NCBI RefSeq assembly: GCF_900182605.1
Contig: NZ_FXTB01000009.1
Coordinates: 1-64,000 of the forward strand
Source: Saccharicrinis carchari
GTDB taxonomy: Bacteria > Bacteroidota > Bacteroidia > Bacteroidales > Marinilabiliaceae
Length of the DNA stretch: 64,000 bases
Reading direction: 5' to 3'
Below the pieces are notes generated by a model. It saw only the letters and a program-made list of their open reading frames with translations. It was not told the origin of the DNA and did no database searches. Position numbers and translations under genes: made by a program. This document shows, one piece after another, positions 32,905 through 41,699 of the stretch. Every line of letters starts with the position of its first letter. The stretch's first letter is position 1.

Positions 32905-34374
32905 TTATTCTGTGAGCTTGTTTAGTTTACCGCTCCACACATCACTTAAGGAAGTTAACTCTTCGCTGTAGGTAATTTCTTGCGTTTCCGGATCGGTTTC
33001 GCTTGTTTTTTCGGCACTGTACCCACCCACGATCCATACTTTATCGTTAGCGTCAAGGTAAACAGCATGTCCGGCGCGGGGTGTAAATTCCTCGGGCAAC
33101 AAGGCATCTTCTTCGGGAGCCATCCAGGTTAATCCTTCGTCTTCCGAAATTAAAATCTCAGCACTACACTCGCCCAGTCCTGTCTGTCCGCCGATGAGCC
33201 ACAGCTTGTTGTCGTAGGATATAACACCCGCCTTCATGCGGGCAGTAATAGCACCGGTAGAAACCAGCGTCCATGTTTTACCGTCGGCACTGCTCCATAC
33301 ATCACTGGATAAGTAACCGCCTTTCAACTGTCCGCCTATCATAAACATTTTATCGTTGTGAACCACGTTGGCAGAATAACGTCGGGGTGCACCTTCGGGT
33401 AGCAGGTCCGTTTCGCCTTCTTCCCATGCAGACAGATCCATCGTATTGTGAATTTGATCAGATAGTCCGGCGGGACCATAGAAATCAGCATCTATAGCTT
33501 TTGTTCCGTCAGGATTTCCAAAACCTGTGGTGTTACCACCAACTACCCATAGTTTGCCGGCTGTTGAGTACATGGCTGTATTCAATTTTCCACCCCAGGG
33601 TACGGCGTAACCGTTGGCCAATTTGGTAAATGTTATACCGTCGGTGCTCTCCCAAATATCATTTGACACGCCGGGCAATGCGTACGTGGGGCCATAAGGG
33701 AAGGTAATGGTAAAGTGGGCAAGTACATACAATTTGTCGTTATGAACAATTAAATCGTGCCGTGACCCCATGGGGAAATTATCTTCATCGATGGTTTCCT
33801 GTGTCCAGGCTACGCCATCTGTTGATGTGTAATATACGCTCGAAGCTACACCGTCAGAAACCGAACCATAAATAGTTCTGTACTTATCTTTAAAATATAC
33901 ACTAACCACCGTTTGGTACGGATTAGCGGTAACCGCACTTTGCTCTTTAACCCAGCTAACACCTTCAGGATTAATTTGCGACACGTTAACAGTTACTGTG
34001 TAGGTAACTGTTGTTATTCCATCTTCAGCCGTTACAACAATTTGCTTTGGCGATGAAAAATCAATAACACTTTGACCGCTAACAAGCTCAGTACCATCTA
34101 CCATGACAGTAGTTTTAGCAATGGCCTCAAACTCGGGGGTCAACGCCGATACATCGGTCATGTAGGGTAATTCATTTTCGTTGGTAATGGTATTGTTGAT
34201 TTGATCCACGGTAAAAATAACATTTTCTAAGCCGGAGATGTTAGCATGGGATGCAAATCCAAATGCGGTCAATCCTGCTAAATTTGATTTAACCTCGTCG
34301 TCCTTACATGAGGTAAATACAACTGTAACGGCCAATAACAGACCTATTGCAAATTTTAAATAATTAGTTTTCAT
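32905..34374 (-). CDS. Kelch-like propeller lipoprotein (DUF6242-type)
   Basis: A 489-residue lipoprotein with lipobox TSC (Cys about residue 23). Residues about 30-130 look like a Cadherin-like/DUF4971-type beta domain (FTVDQINNTITNENELPYM). The rest is a beta propeller with repeated KLWVVGG, MFMIGGQ, KLWLIGGQ and KVWIVGGY blades spaced about 50 residues apart, which I associate with DUF6242 proteins of this phylum. It lies between the FecR gene and SusC, a position usually empty, so it may be an extra ligand-binding surface protein for this importer. It shows no catalytic motif. Confidence 0.75.
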   Translation of the reverse strand: MKTNYLKFAIGLLLAVTVVFTSCKDDEVKSNLAGLTAFGFASHANISGLENVIFTVDQINNTITNENELPYMTDVSALTPEFEAIAKTTVMVDGTELVSGQSVIDFSSPKQIVVTAEDGITTVTYTVTVNVSQINPEGVSWVKEQSAVTANPYQTVVSVYFKDKYRTIYGSVSDGVASSVYYTSTDGVAWTQETIDEDNFPMGSRHDLIVHNDKLYVLAHFTITFPYGPTYALPGVSNDIWESTDGITFTKLANGYAVPWGGKLNTAMYSTAGKLWVVGGNTTGFGNPDGTKAIDADFYGPAGLSDQIHNTMDLSAWEEGETDLLPEGAPRRYSANVVHNDKMFMIGGQLKGGYLSSDVWSSADGKTWTLVSTGAITARMKAGVISYDNKLWLIGGQTGLGECSAEILISEDEGLTWMAPEEDALLPEEFTPRAGHAVYLDANDKVWIVGGYSAEKTSETDPETQEITYSEELTSLSDVWSGKLNKLTE

Positions 34375-34519
34375 ACAATCAAGTTTTAAATAAATATAAA
34401 GGGTTTAATAAACGACATTAGGATGCTAATATCTACATAAAAAAAGTTCTTCGGGCGCTTGAGTTAATGTTCAAATTTTAATGTCATGCGAAATATTGGA
34501 GTATGAGGATCTCTTGGTT

Positions 34520-35578
34520 TTAAGAGAATATAATTGTTATTTTATGCTTGCTTTCCTTTACGCTTGCTACCTTATTGCCAAATACCTGTTGAATAAAATC
34601 CCGCACCGAGGGATCGTCAAAGCTTCCCGAGTAATTGGTATAAGGATCCATCTGGCCTTTAAACTCCACGTGCTTACCATACCAGTCGGCCATTTTATAA
34701 GCCAGCTCGTGTTGTTTCAAATTCTTGAAACAAAAAATCCGGTCTTTCCAACTAAATGTTTCGCATTGATCCAAGTCCTCGCTTTTGTTCCTGTTGCCCG
34801 ATGCTGTATAACTGACGAACTGCCCCTGCCGCACTTTGCTGTTTTCCAACAAGCTGATTGTAACTTTGTTCTGGTTAGTTTTACTGGCAGGTATAAGTTT
34901 AAATGCAGGTATAACCACCTTTTTATATGCCGTGTCTACAACTGTAGCTTCACCTTCTTTTACGGCAACATCCAAGCCATCGGCTTTTCCGTTGATTGTA
35001 ATTTTTCCGCTACGTAAAATGGTACATCGACTGCCCGATGTGACCACCATCGGGTACTTGCTCTCATTTTCGTTAATCTCTATATATGCTTTCCCCTCCA
35101 GCAACAGTTCGCGGTTGCTCTCGGCGTATTGGTCGTTATAGCTTATGCTGCTGCCCCTCGACAAAATAATTACACTGTTATCCGGTAAATATAACGAGGT
35201 AGTTATGTCGTTCCCTCTTACGGTGTGCACAAAGCCGTTCCCCATGTCATCCTCCCCTAACTCGCCCAAAGCCAAAGGAAACAGTGCAATAATTGCCAGC
35301 ATAGCGGCAATGCGCCATATTTTTTTGCGTAGTACTTTGCTAATAAGAGGTTTTTTATGCAGCGTAAGGATTGTTTTATCTTCTATCTTGCTCCACACTA
35401 TATTTTTGTGCCCTCCCATAAAAGTATTGCCTAAGGTGTGCATTGTATTTTTATACAATTGTGCATTATCTCCCGATTGGGCAATCCAGTTAAATAATTC
35501 TTCCGTTTCAAATGCGGTAATATCACCGGACAATTTGCGGGCTATAAGTTTTTCGATATGTGGTTTGTTTGAGTTCAT
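34520..35578 (-). CDS. FecR-family anti-sigma factor
   Basis: A 352-residue inner-membrane protein. The cytoplasmic N-terminus (about 1-85) binds the ECF sigma factor, a single membrane helix lies at about 88-108 (IWRIAAMLAIIALFPLAL), and the periplasmic part contains the FecR domain (TTSLYLPDNSVIILSRGSSISYN, ELLLEGKAYIEI) and a C-terminal DUF4974-type domain (YTNYSGSFDDPSVRDFIQQVF). It starts 114 bases after the sigma gene on the same strand. Signal input is normally from a TonB-dependent transporter with an STN domain, but the local SusC lacks one. Confidence 0.92.
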   Translation of the reverse strand: MNSNKPHIEKLIARKLSGDITAFETEELFNWIAQSGDNAQLYKNTMHTLGNTFMGGHKNIVWSKIEDKTILTLHKKPLISKVLRKKIWRIAAMLAIIALFPLALGELGEDDMGNGFVHTVRGNDITTSLYLPDNSVIILSRGSSISYNDQYAESNRELLLEGKAYIEINENESKYPMVVTSGSRCTILRSGKITINGKADGLDVAVKEGEATVVDTAYKKVVIPAFKLIPASKTNQNKVTISLLENSKVRQGQFVSYTASGNRNKSEDLDQCETFSWKDRIFCFKNLKQHELAYKMADWYGKHVEFKGQMDPYTNYSGSFDDPSVRDFIQQVFGNKVASVKESKHKITIIFS

Positions 35579-35692
35579 TTTAATCGGTATTCAATAGTAA
35601 AGACGCAAGTGAAGTCTAAATCCGTTATCCGGAATGATGTTTTTTTATTTTTTTCTTTAAAACCGTTTACAGCACAATCAAAGCAGAAGGTG

Positions 35693-36277
35693 TTAAATTG
35701 GATGCATAAGCAACATTATCAGCACTTTTGAATATTTTTTAACCACTTCCAATACCAACTTGGTAGCTTTTTTCAAATGTACGTCCAATGTATTTTCCGA
35801 AATAGACATTGCTTTGGCGGCATCTTTGTATTTAAGACCGTCTTCGCGTACAAGTTTAAATGCCTGTTTACATTTGGGCGGCAAATTTCCGATTACCTCT
35901 TCAACTTTTTCGGAAAGTTCCTTTAGCTCCATTTGATGGTGCGGATTGCTTTCCTGAAGGAAGGGATGGTCAAAAACGTTTTCGATGTCTGTTGTATTAA
36001 TGTTTTTTTTGCGTAGATAATTCAGGCTCTGGTTTTTAATGGACATAAACAGATAACCCTTAAAGCTCGAAACCTCTTTCAACCTTTCCTTATTGTTCCA
36101 TATTTTGGCAAATACATCACTTACCACCTCTTGTGCATCATGGAACGAACAGTATAAGCATGAGCGTTCAAATGCAAAGTGATAATACGCATCAAACAGC
36201 GCTCTGAAGGCGTTACGATCGCCATGGGCAATTTGTATCAATAGCTGCTTGTCGGTATTTTCCCTTGATTTTTTCAT
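35693..36277 (-). CDS. ECF RNA polymerase sigma factor (FecI-like)
   Basis: A 194-residue sigma-70 of the extracytoplasmic type used by Bacteroidota. Region 2 is around residues 15-85 (LLIQIAHGDRNAFRALFDAYYHF, VVSDVFAKIWNNKERL) and region 4 around 120-180 (LPPKCKQAFKLVREDGLKYKDAAKAM and SENTLDVHLKKA). The frame extends 20 codons upstream to 36337, but the Met at 36277 gives the usual short N-terminus and was chosen. It is followed by its FecR anti-sigma gene and presumably drives the DUF6242-SusCD-thioredoxin operon; a matching target promoter was not identified. Confidence 0.92.
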   Translation of the reverse strand: MKKSRENTDKQLLIQIAHGDRNAFRALFDAYYHFAFERSCLYCSFHDAQEVVSDVFAKIWNNKERLKEVSSFKGYLFMSIKNQSLNYLRKKNINTTDIENVFDHPFLQESNPHHQMELKELSEKVEEVIGNLPPKCKQAFKLVREDGLKYKDAAKAMSISENTLDVHLKKATKLVLEVVKKYSKVLIMLLMHPI

Positions 36278-36604
36278 ATCCAGGGACGCAATATAGCAAT
36301 TTTCGTTTTTATTGATTCGTAGAGTTTTAATTTGCAAGAAAAAGGGTGGTTGTAAATATAAATTGATAAGGAATCCGGTGGAGGCTACATATGTTATCGA
36401 AAAAAATGTCGCTATTATTGCCCAACGTATACCTTTTTCCAGATCTCCAATCCATTAATTTTATTACATTCGCTTTGGTTTTTTACGAATAATGAATTAA
36501 AAAGTAAAGTGCTTCTTGCTGCAATTATTTTAAACTGCTTTTAAGGATGGACCTAAAAGCAAAAGGGTTCCATTTGTTTTTTAACGAATCGTTATTTTTT
36601 ATTT

Positions 36605-36898
36605 ATGACATCATATATAGTTATTGCCATTTTCGCCCTTGGCATTGGTTTGGGCTGGTTCTTCCGGAAAAAAGACCACGCCCGCAAAAAAATTGATGTG
36701 GCCATTGCATGGGCGGTTTACTTGCTCTTGTTTTTGCTGGGCATATCCGTGGGCACCAACCAGGAGATCATCAGCAACTTTTCGCGCATCGGCTACAAAG
36801 CCTTTTGGCTGACCTTGGGTGCGGTGCTGGGCAGCGTGTTGGTGGCCAAAGTGGTGTATCAGGTTTATTTTAATTCGGACAAAACCGAGGAGCAATGA
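36605..36898 (+). CDS. LysO-type lysine exporter, N-terminal half
   Basis: A 97-residue membrane protein with three hydrophobic segments (about 4-20, 32-48, 66-86), containing FALGIGLGWF and YLLLFLLGISVGTN. It corresponds to the first part of the LysO/YbjE (DUF340) lysine exporter. Its stop overlaps the start of the next gene by 4 bases (ATGA at 36895), so the halves are translated together. Single-chain LysO of E. coli has about 300 residues; the sum here is 298. The split form occurs in several phyla and is not a lesion. Confidence 0.85.
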   Translation: MTSYIVIAIFALGIGLGWFFRKKDHARKKIDVAIAWAVYLLLFLLGISVGTNQEIISNFSRIGYKAFWLTLGAVLGSVLVAKVVYQVYFNSDKTEEQ

Positions 36899-37500
36899 AG
36901 GGAAGCTTGATCATCTTATCATTTTTTGCAGTAGGGCTTATCGGGGGCATTTATAATATATTTCCCCAATGGATGTTAAACGACGACCTTACAACCTACG
37001 CCCTGTTTGGGCTCATGTTTTTGGTGGGCATAAGCATCGGGAGCGATAAGGCCGCCTTTTACATACTGCGCAAAATGAACTTTAAAATATTTTTGGTGCC
37101 CACAACGGTCATCGTGGGTAGTTTGCTCGGAACGGCGCTCATATCGCTTATGCTTTCCGACATCAACGTAAAAGAGGGCATGGCCGTGGGAGCGGGATTT
37201 GGCTATTATTCCCTGTCGAGCATTTTTATTAGCGAGATAAGCGGAAAAGAGCTGGGCGTGGTGGCCTTGCTGTCCAATATTTTTAGGGAGATAATCACCC
37301 TGTTGGCCGTGCCGATATTGGTGAAATACTTTGGCAAATTGGCAGGCATCGCATCGGGCGGGGCAACCGCCATGGACACCACACTGCCCATCATCGTTAA
37401 GTTCACCGGCAAAGAGTACGGAATCATTGCCATATTTAGCGGTATCGTGCTAACCATACTGGTGCCAATGTTAATAATCTTGATACTGGAAGTGCTTTAA
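36895..37500 (+). CDS. lysO: LysO-type lysine exporter, C-terminal half
   Basis: A 201-residue membrane protein with about six helices. FGLMFLVGISIGSDK repeats the GISIG motif of the first half, which shows an internal duplication. The family's charged signature GFGYYSLSSIFISEISG and the pore-like SGGATAMDTTLPIIVKF follow. Together with the overlapping upstream gene it should form an exporter for L-lysine or its toxic analogues. The assignment rests on the family; the substrate may differ. No lysine riboswitch is visible upstream. Confidence 0.88.
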   Translation: MKGSLIILSFFAVGLIGGIYNIFPQWMLNDDLTTYALFGLMFLVGISIGSDKAAFYILRKMNFKIFLVPTTVIVGSLLGTALISLMLSDINVKEGMAVGAGFGYYSLSSIFISEISGKELGVVALLSNIFREIITLLAVPILVKYFGKLAGIASGGATAMDTTLPIIVKFTGKEYGIIAIFSGIVLTILVPMLIILILEVL

Positions 37501-37552
37501 GGTTAATGCTTCCATACCAAAAAACTACCGACGATTTTAACGATTTTACTTT

Positions 37553-37894
37553 CTATAATACCTCATCAATTTTTTCGGTGGGGCGACCCACTACCGCCCT
37601 GGAGCCATTGATAACGATAGGGCGTTCTATCAATTTTGGATTGTTTTCCATGGCACCAATCAACTCTTCTTCAGAAAAATCTTTATTCTTGATTTCTTTC
37701 TTGTAAAAATCTTCGTTTTTACGGATTAAATCCAATGGCCGCATGCCCAGTTTCTGTATCAGTTGCCTCAGCTCCTGGCGATTTAAGGGGGTGTTTAAGT
37801 ATTTAACAATGATGGGTGTTATGCCCTTCTCTTCCAGATAGGCCAATCCTGCTCTACTCTTGGAACATCTTGGGTTGTGAAGTATTGTTATCAT
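37553..37894 (-). CDS. arsC: ArsC/Spx-family reductase (YfgD-like)
   Basis: A 113-residue thioredoxin-fold protein. The N-terminal strand and motif ITILHNPRCSKSRAGLAYLE holds the catalytic Cys10, as in glutaredoxin-coupled arsenate reductases. The Arg that stabilises the thiolate appears in LIERPIVINGSRAVVGRP. No arsenic-resistance genes (arsB, arsR) are nearby, so it may be a YfgD-like member with a general redox role rather than dedicated arsenate resistance. It is convergent with the lysO genes, 52 bases away. Confidence 0.9.
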   Translation of the reverse strand: MITILHNPRCSKSRAGLAYLEEKGITPIIVKYLNTPLNRQELRQLIQKLGMRPLDLIRKNEDFYKKEIKNKDFSEEELIGAMENNPKLIERPIVINGSRAVVGRPTEKIDEVL

Positions 37895-37969
37895 AGCAAT
37901 CAGTTTTTATTTTTTTAAGATAAGCATAGTAAATCAGCCATGTAAATCTAAAAACGTATTTTAGTATTT

Positions 37970-39065
37970 CTACTCTTGTTTTCCGCCAAACTCCATTAAG
38001 TATGCTTTAATAAATAAATCGATATCGCCGTCGAGTACGCCTTGTACGTTAGATGTTTCGGCGTTGGTGCGTAAATCTTTCACCATTTTATAAGGCTGTA
38101 AAACGTAGGATCGAATCTGGGAGCCCCACTCAATTTTCATTTTGTTATTCTCTACCTTATTTTGCTCTTCCATCCGTTTGCGCAACTCCATTTCGTATAG
38201 CTGCGATTTTAAAAGACGCAGCGCATTTTCTTTGTTATCTAGTTGCGAACGCGATTCGGTGTTTTCGATAATAATTCCGGTTGGTGCATGTTTTAAGCGT
38301 ACACCGGTCTCCACTTTGTTTACGTTTTGCCCTCCGGCACCTCCCGATCGGAATGTATCCCACGAAATATCGGAGGGATTAATTTCTATATGTATGCTCT
38401 CGTCGATAAGCGGGGTTACAAATACTGATGTAAAAGAGGTCATCCGCTTGTTGGCAGCGTTAAACGGCGATAGGCGCACCAGGCGGTGTACCCCGTTTTC
38501 GCTTTTCATGTATCCGTAGGCATAGTCGCCCTCTAATTGCAGGGTAACTGTTTTTATGCCGGCATCGTCACCCGCTTGGTAGTTTACTTCTTTAACTTTG
38601 TACTTGTGTTTTTCGGCCCAGCGTAAATACATACGCATAAGCATTTCGGCCCAATCCTGGCTTTCGGTTCCACCGGCACCTGCATTAATTTTTAACACAG
38701 CTCCCAGTTTATCTTCCTGACGGCGCAGCATATTTTTCAGCTCCAGTTTTTCGATGTTAGCCTCTGTTTCCTCAAAAAGCTGGTCTATATCTGCTTGTTC
38801 TGCCTCACCTTCTTTTAAAAACTCAAGCATCACATTAAGCTCTTCCACCTGCGTATTAATTGCTTCATAATCGTTTACCCACGATTTCATCTCCTGAAGC
38901 ATCTTCATGTGGCTTTCGGCAGCTTTGGGGTCGTCCCAAAAATCAGGTGCCTGGGAGCGCAATTCCTGTTCTTCTATTTCAATTTTCTTCTGGTCGACGT
39001 CAAAGATACCTCCTTAACGCCAGCTGGCGCTCCGCTAAATCTTTTAGCTGTTCAATAGTTGTCAT
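37970..39065 (-). CDS. prfB: Peptide chain release factor 2, with programmed +1 frameshift
   Basis: RF2, about 364 residues after frameshifting, releases peptides at UGA and UAA. Zero-frame translation from ATG 39065 gives 21 residues ([21 protein letters not shown]) followed by UGA at 39000-39002; the +1 frame then reads [22 protein letters not shown] and on. The GGQ motif is in [16 protein letters not shown] and the tRNA-anticodon-like SPF in RLSPFNAAN. An annotation that starts at 38962 lacks the first 34 residues. The upstream gene is the pseudoprotease-TPR gene, in the same direction. Confidence 0.96.
38999..39014 (-). promoter_or_regulatory. prfB recoding site
   Basis: On the minus strand: AGGAGGTATCTTTGAC, that is AGG AGG TAT CTT TGA C. 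CTT is the slippery codon, UGA the in-frame stop recognised by RF2 itself, and AGGAGG three bases before CTT is the internal anti-SD-pairing element. Low RF2 allows the +1 slip into GAC and raises RF2 synthesis. Confidence 0.95.
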
Positions 39066-39115
39066 TGTTTATATTTTTGCGTCAAAAATAGTGTTTTTTA
39101 TTAACCCTCACATGT

Positions 39116-40585
39116 TTATCGCTGACGAGTTGGCGATATGGGTGTTTTGTTGCAATAGCGAGATAAGTATTTAATTGATTTGTAATGCCCCAGTTGGCCT
39201 GCCATATCCCAATCTCTGCAACATTTTTCTTTCATCCCCAAATTATAAAAGGCCAGGCCGCGGTTAAATAGAGCATGCGTGTCGGATGTGTCAATTGTTA
39301 TGGCCTTGTCCAGATCACTAATGGCTTCCAAATAATTTTCGGATTGTATGCGTAAAGTGCCGCGTATAGAATAGACACCGGGAAGTTTTTCGTTTAGTGA
39401 AATGGCTTTATTAAGATTTTCCATGGCAGAGGCTTTCTCGCGAAAATACTGCATATTAAGTCGGGCTAACTCGTAATAGCCATTGGCATAAATAGGGCTT
39501 GATTTTATGGCTTTCTCGAAACTTTTTTTGGCTGTAAGTATGTCCTTGTGCAATTTTATGGCCAGCAAACCAAATTCTATCAAGGCAGGCGAAAAATAAG
39601 GATGCTGGTCTAAACACGTAATCAAATGCTTAAAAGCCGCTCTATCGTCTCTCGATCTTAAAAAAGCCATGGCTTCAAAATAATGAATCAGAAAATGTTT
39701 TGGATCCATTTTTTTGGCATGGGCGTAATCCGCTTCCATGCCTATGCTGTTGTGGTAATTCCTGCGCGCTTCGCCTCTAAATATATACGGAATTACAGCG
39801 GTGGAATCACGGCTTATTTCGCGTGTAAAATTCCTTGCGGCCTCCACCCAATCGCCGTTCATCAAATAGCTTATCCCCCTAAACATATGCGGATGGGGTA
39901 GTATTTTTTGGCGGTACAGTGTGGTATCTTTAGCAAGGCTATTGTTGGCTGAATGTTCCCATAGTGTATCGTTGATGACATGGGTGCTGATAAACTGGCA
40001 GGTGTTCGTTTTTTCGAGGTAGCTGGCTATGCCTATTAAATCGCCCTCGCTGTTCATTACAGGGGCTCCCGTGGAGTGCGGACCAAAATCGGAATCTACC
40101 TTTACCAATCTATCTAAATAAGGTGCTTGAAATACGGTAGAAACCGTACCGAGACTAAGACCTCCCTGTGCTTCCTGTGGGTGGCTAAAGATAAGCACTT
40201 CCTGGTTGCCTTTATCCGTTTCTTGCGATGGAATAATATAACTCAAGCTTCTGTCTCTATTGCCACTTGCCTTAAACAGTACTAAATCGGCCATTTTATG
40301 AATGGAGATGAGATGCGAAACTTCGTAGCTACGCCCATTCCTAAGGGTAAGTGAGATGGAGTCGGCATCTAAAAACAGGCTTGCCGGCGCAATAGCAATG
40401 CCATCCCCACTTATAAAAAAACCTGTACGTGTAGCTGTCACATTTTCTTTTGCATCGTAAGCCGATATAGAAAACACAGCCTTCTCCAGTTTAGCTATTT
40501 TCTCCATAACGCTTTGTGCCTCTACCGTAGTTCCGTATAGCAATATCAGCACAAAAATGGTAAGTTGATATGGAATTGCCTTCAT
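39116..40585 (-). CDS. Exported trypsin-like pseudoprotease with TPR repeats
   Basis: A 489-residue exported protein: signal peptide ending near TTVEAQ, residues about 35-185 resembling an HtrA/trypsin fold (TGFFISGDGIAIAPASLFLDA, SIHKMADLVLFKA, DFGPHSTGAPVMNSEG), then TPR repeats (about 230-480; for example HALFNRGLAFYNLGMKEKC). The catalytic Asp100 is kept but the His position is Ser69 and the nucleophile position Thr172, so protease activity is unlikely. The first Met at 40633 would add 16 residues before a clear signal peptide, so the Met at 40585 was chosen. Its function is unknown; a scaffold or peptide-binding role is inferred. Confidence 0.78.
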   Translation of the reverse strand: MKAIPYQLTIFVLILLYGTTVEAQSVMEKIAKLEKAVFSISAYDAKENVTATRTGFFISGDGIAIAPASLFLDADSISLTLRNGRSYEVSHLISIHKMADLVLFKASGNRDRSLSYIIPSQETDKGNQEVLIFSHPQEAQGGLSLGTVSTVFQAPYLDRLVKVDSDFGPHSTGAPVMNSEGDLIGIASYLEKTNTCQFISTHVINDTLWEHSANNSLAKDTTLYRQKILPHPHMFRGISYLMNGDWVEAARNFTREISRDSTAVIPYIFRGEARRNYHNSIGMEADYAHAKKMDPKHFLIHYFEAMAFLRSRDDRAAFKHLITCLDQHPYFSPALIEFGLLAIKLHKDILTAKKSFEKAIKSSPIYANGYYELARLNMQYFREKASAMENLNKAISLNEKLPGVYSIRGTLRIQSENYLEAISDLDKAITIDTSDTHALFNRGLAFYNLGMKEKCCRDWDMAGQLGHYKSIKYLSRYCNKTPISPTRQR

Positions 40586-40690
40586 AGGTATAATATGCTT
40601 AAAAGGAAATTGAAGATTGTCGCCTAAGCGCACGAAAATAAGGAATGTAGTGCTTAATTCAAATAGATAGCAGCAATAATGCTTTTAAAC

Positions 40691-40726
40691 AAAAAACGCA
40701 ATCCTCATAATGAGCATTGCGTTTTT
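40691..40726 (-). terminator. Terminator of tRNA-His
   Basis: AAAAACGCAAT (40692-40702) and ATTGCGTTTTT (40716-40726) form a perfect 11-bp stem, downstream of the minus-strand tRNA, and end in a T run. Confidence 0.8.
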
Positions 40727-40732
40727 GTATTG

Positions 40733-40807
40733 GGTGAAAGACCGGGTTCGAACCGGCGACCTCTGGAACCACAATCCAGCGCTCTAACCAGCTGAGCTAC
40801 AATCACC
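40733..40807 (-). tRNA. tRNA-His (GTG)
   Basis: On the minus strand the cloverleaf is clear: D arm GCTC..GAGC, anticodon stem CTGGA/TCCAG with loop TTGTGGT giving anticodon GTG, variable loop AGGTC, T arm GCCGG TTCGAAC CCGGT. A G precedes position 1 (40807), as required for His, and the discriminator is C. The acceptor stem GTGATTG/CTTTCAC has two U-U mismatches at the fifth and sixth pairs. CCA is not encoded. Confidence 0.92.
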
Positions 40808-40825
40808 ATTTTTGCTAAAGCGATG

Positions 40826-40858
40826 CAAAGATAATAATAAAATAGTTAGCTTTGCAAA
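40826..40858 (-). promoter_or_regulatory. Promoter of tRNA-His
   Basis: On the minus strand, TTTG (40855-40858) and TATCTTTG (40826-40833) are separated by 21 bases, matching TTTG-N19-21-TAnnTTTG. The start would be about 10 bases before the tRNA. Confidence 0.65.
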
Positions 40859-40941
40859 CGTTTTTGTGGCAATCGTTAAATTAAAAATAAATCGTCGTTA
40901 TTTGTTGTTGAAACATAGCGAATTATATAAAAATAAAGTAC

Positions 40942-41628
40942 ATGAAATTTTTTTTACAAGATGATATTTCCGATAAAGTTGACCAGATAATAAAGCATTT
41001 AAATAAACTCATGGATGGCAATGTGTCGGCTCAAATGAAAGATTTCGGACTGGAGTATAAGCTGAATTATGGTGCCAGTTTGATGTGGCTTCGTGAGCTT
41101 TCGGAAAAATATGGGCATAACAATCAACTGGCCAATCGGCTCTGGCATCGTCAAATCAGAGAAACCATGCTTATGGCTACCTTTATTGCCGATGCGCCAG
41201 GCATTTCCGAAGAACGTGTGGAGGAGTGGGGGGAGAGCTTGCAACATAATGAAATAGCCGAGCAGATGGGTGTTAACTTACTGTGGCAGCTGAGCTTTTT
41301 GGAGGCGCTGGCCTTAAATTGGCTCAGTAGCGATAGTAAGTACAAGCAATCGGCCATTTGGGCGGCATTGGCGGTGTTTGTGCAGCAAGGTGGCATCATA
41401 GAGGATGCAGTTCTGAACAAATATCTGCAAGCCATGGAAGATAGTTTTCAATCTACAGGCGCATTCGCATTAAGGGTGCAAGGGCGTTTTTTACGATCGT
41501 TGTGCCGTAAGTCATCAAATTATGTAAGTAAAATAGAGCAATTTATAGATAAGATATCGGAACGGCCAAATGCCGCCTGGTTAGTAGAAGATGTTAAAAC
41601 AGAAATTGAGTTCTTGAAAACAAGATGA
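40942..41628 (+). CDS. AlkD-like DNA alkylation repair protein (HEAT-like)
   Basis: A 228-residue all-helical soluble protein resembling the AlkD/DNA alkylation repair family. Typical features are the helical GASLMWLRELSEKYGHNNQLANRLW near residues 34-58, an R-rich segment, and regularly spaced HEAT-like helices through MGVNLLWQLSFLEAL and SAIWAALAVFVQ. AlkD removes 3- and 7-alkylpurines without base flipping. The key Trp/Asp/Arg catalytic residues could not be located with confidence, so activity is uncertain. It stands alone, 72 bases upstream of a class V aminotransferase gene in the same direction. Confidence 0.6.
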   Translation: MKFFLQDDISDKVDQIIKHLNKLMDGNVSAQMKDFGLEYKLNYGASLMWLRELSEKYGHNNQLANRLWHRQIRETMLMATFIADAPGISEERVEEWGESLQHNEIAEQMGVNLLWQLSFLEALALNWLSSDSKYKQSAIWAALAVFVQQGGIIEDAVLNKYLQAMEDSFQSTGAFALRVQGRFLRSLCRKSSNYVSKIEQFIDKISERPNAAWLVEDVKTEIEFLKTR

Positions 41629-41699
41629 GGTGAATTGCTGTTAATGGATATACCATTGAATTTACTGACTCATAATTATCCTAAAAAAACACATTTCGC

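Noticed and set aside
37553-37894. An arsenic-resistance operon
   Set aside because: Only the ArsC-like reductase is present; no arsB, arsR or acr3 gene lies nearby, and the neighbouring exporter is of the LysO type.
37970-38962. prfB beginning at 38962 as a 330-residue protein
   Set aside because: The conserved N-terminus is present upstream in another frame with the CTTTGAC recoding site, so the full gene begins at 39065.
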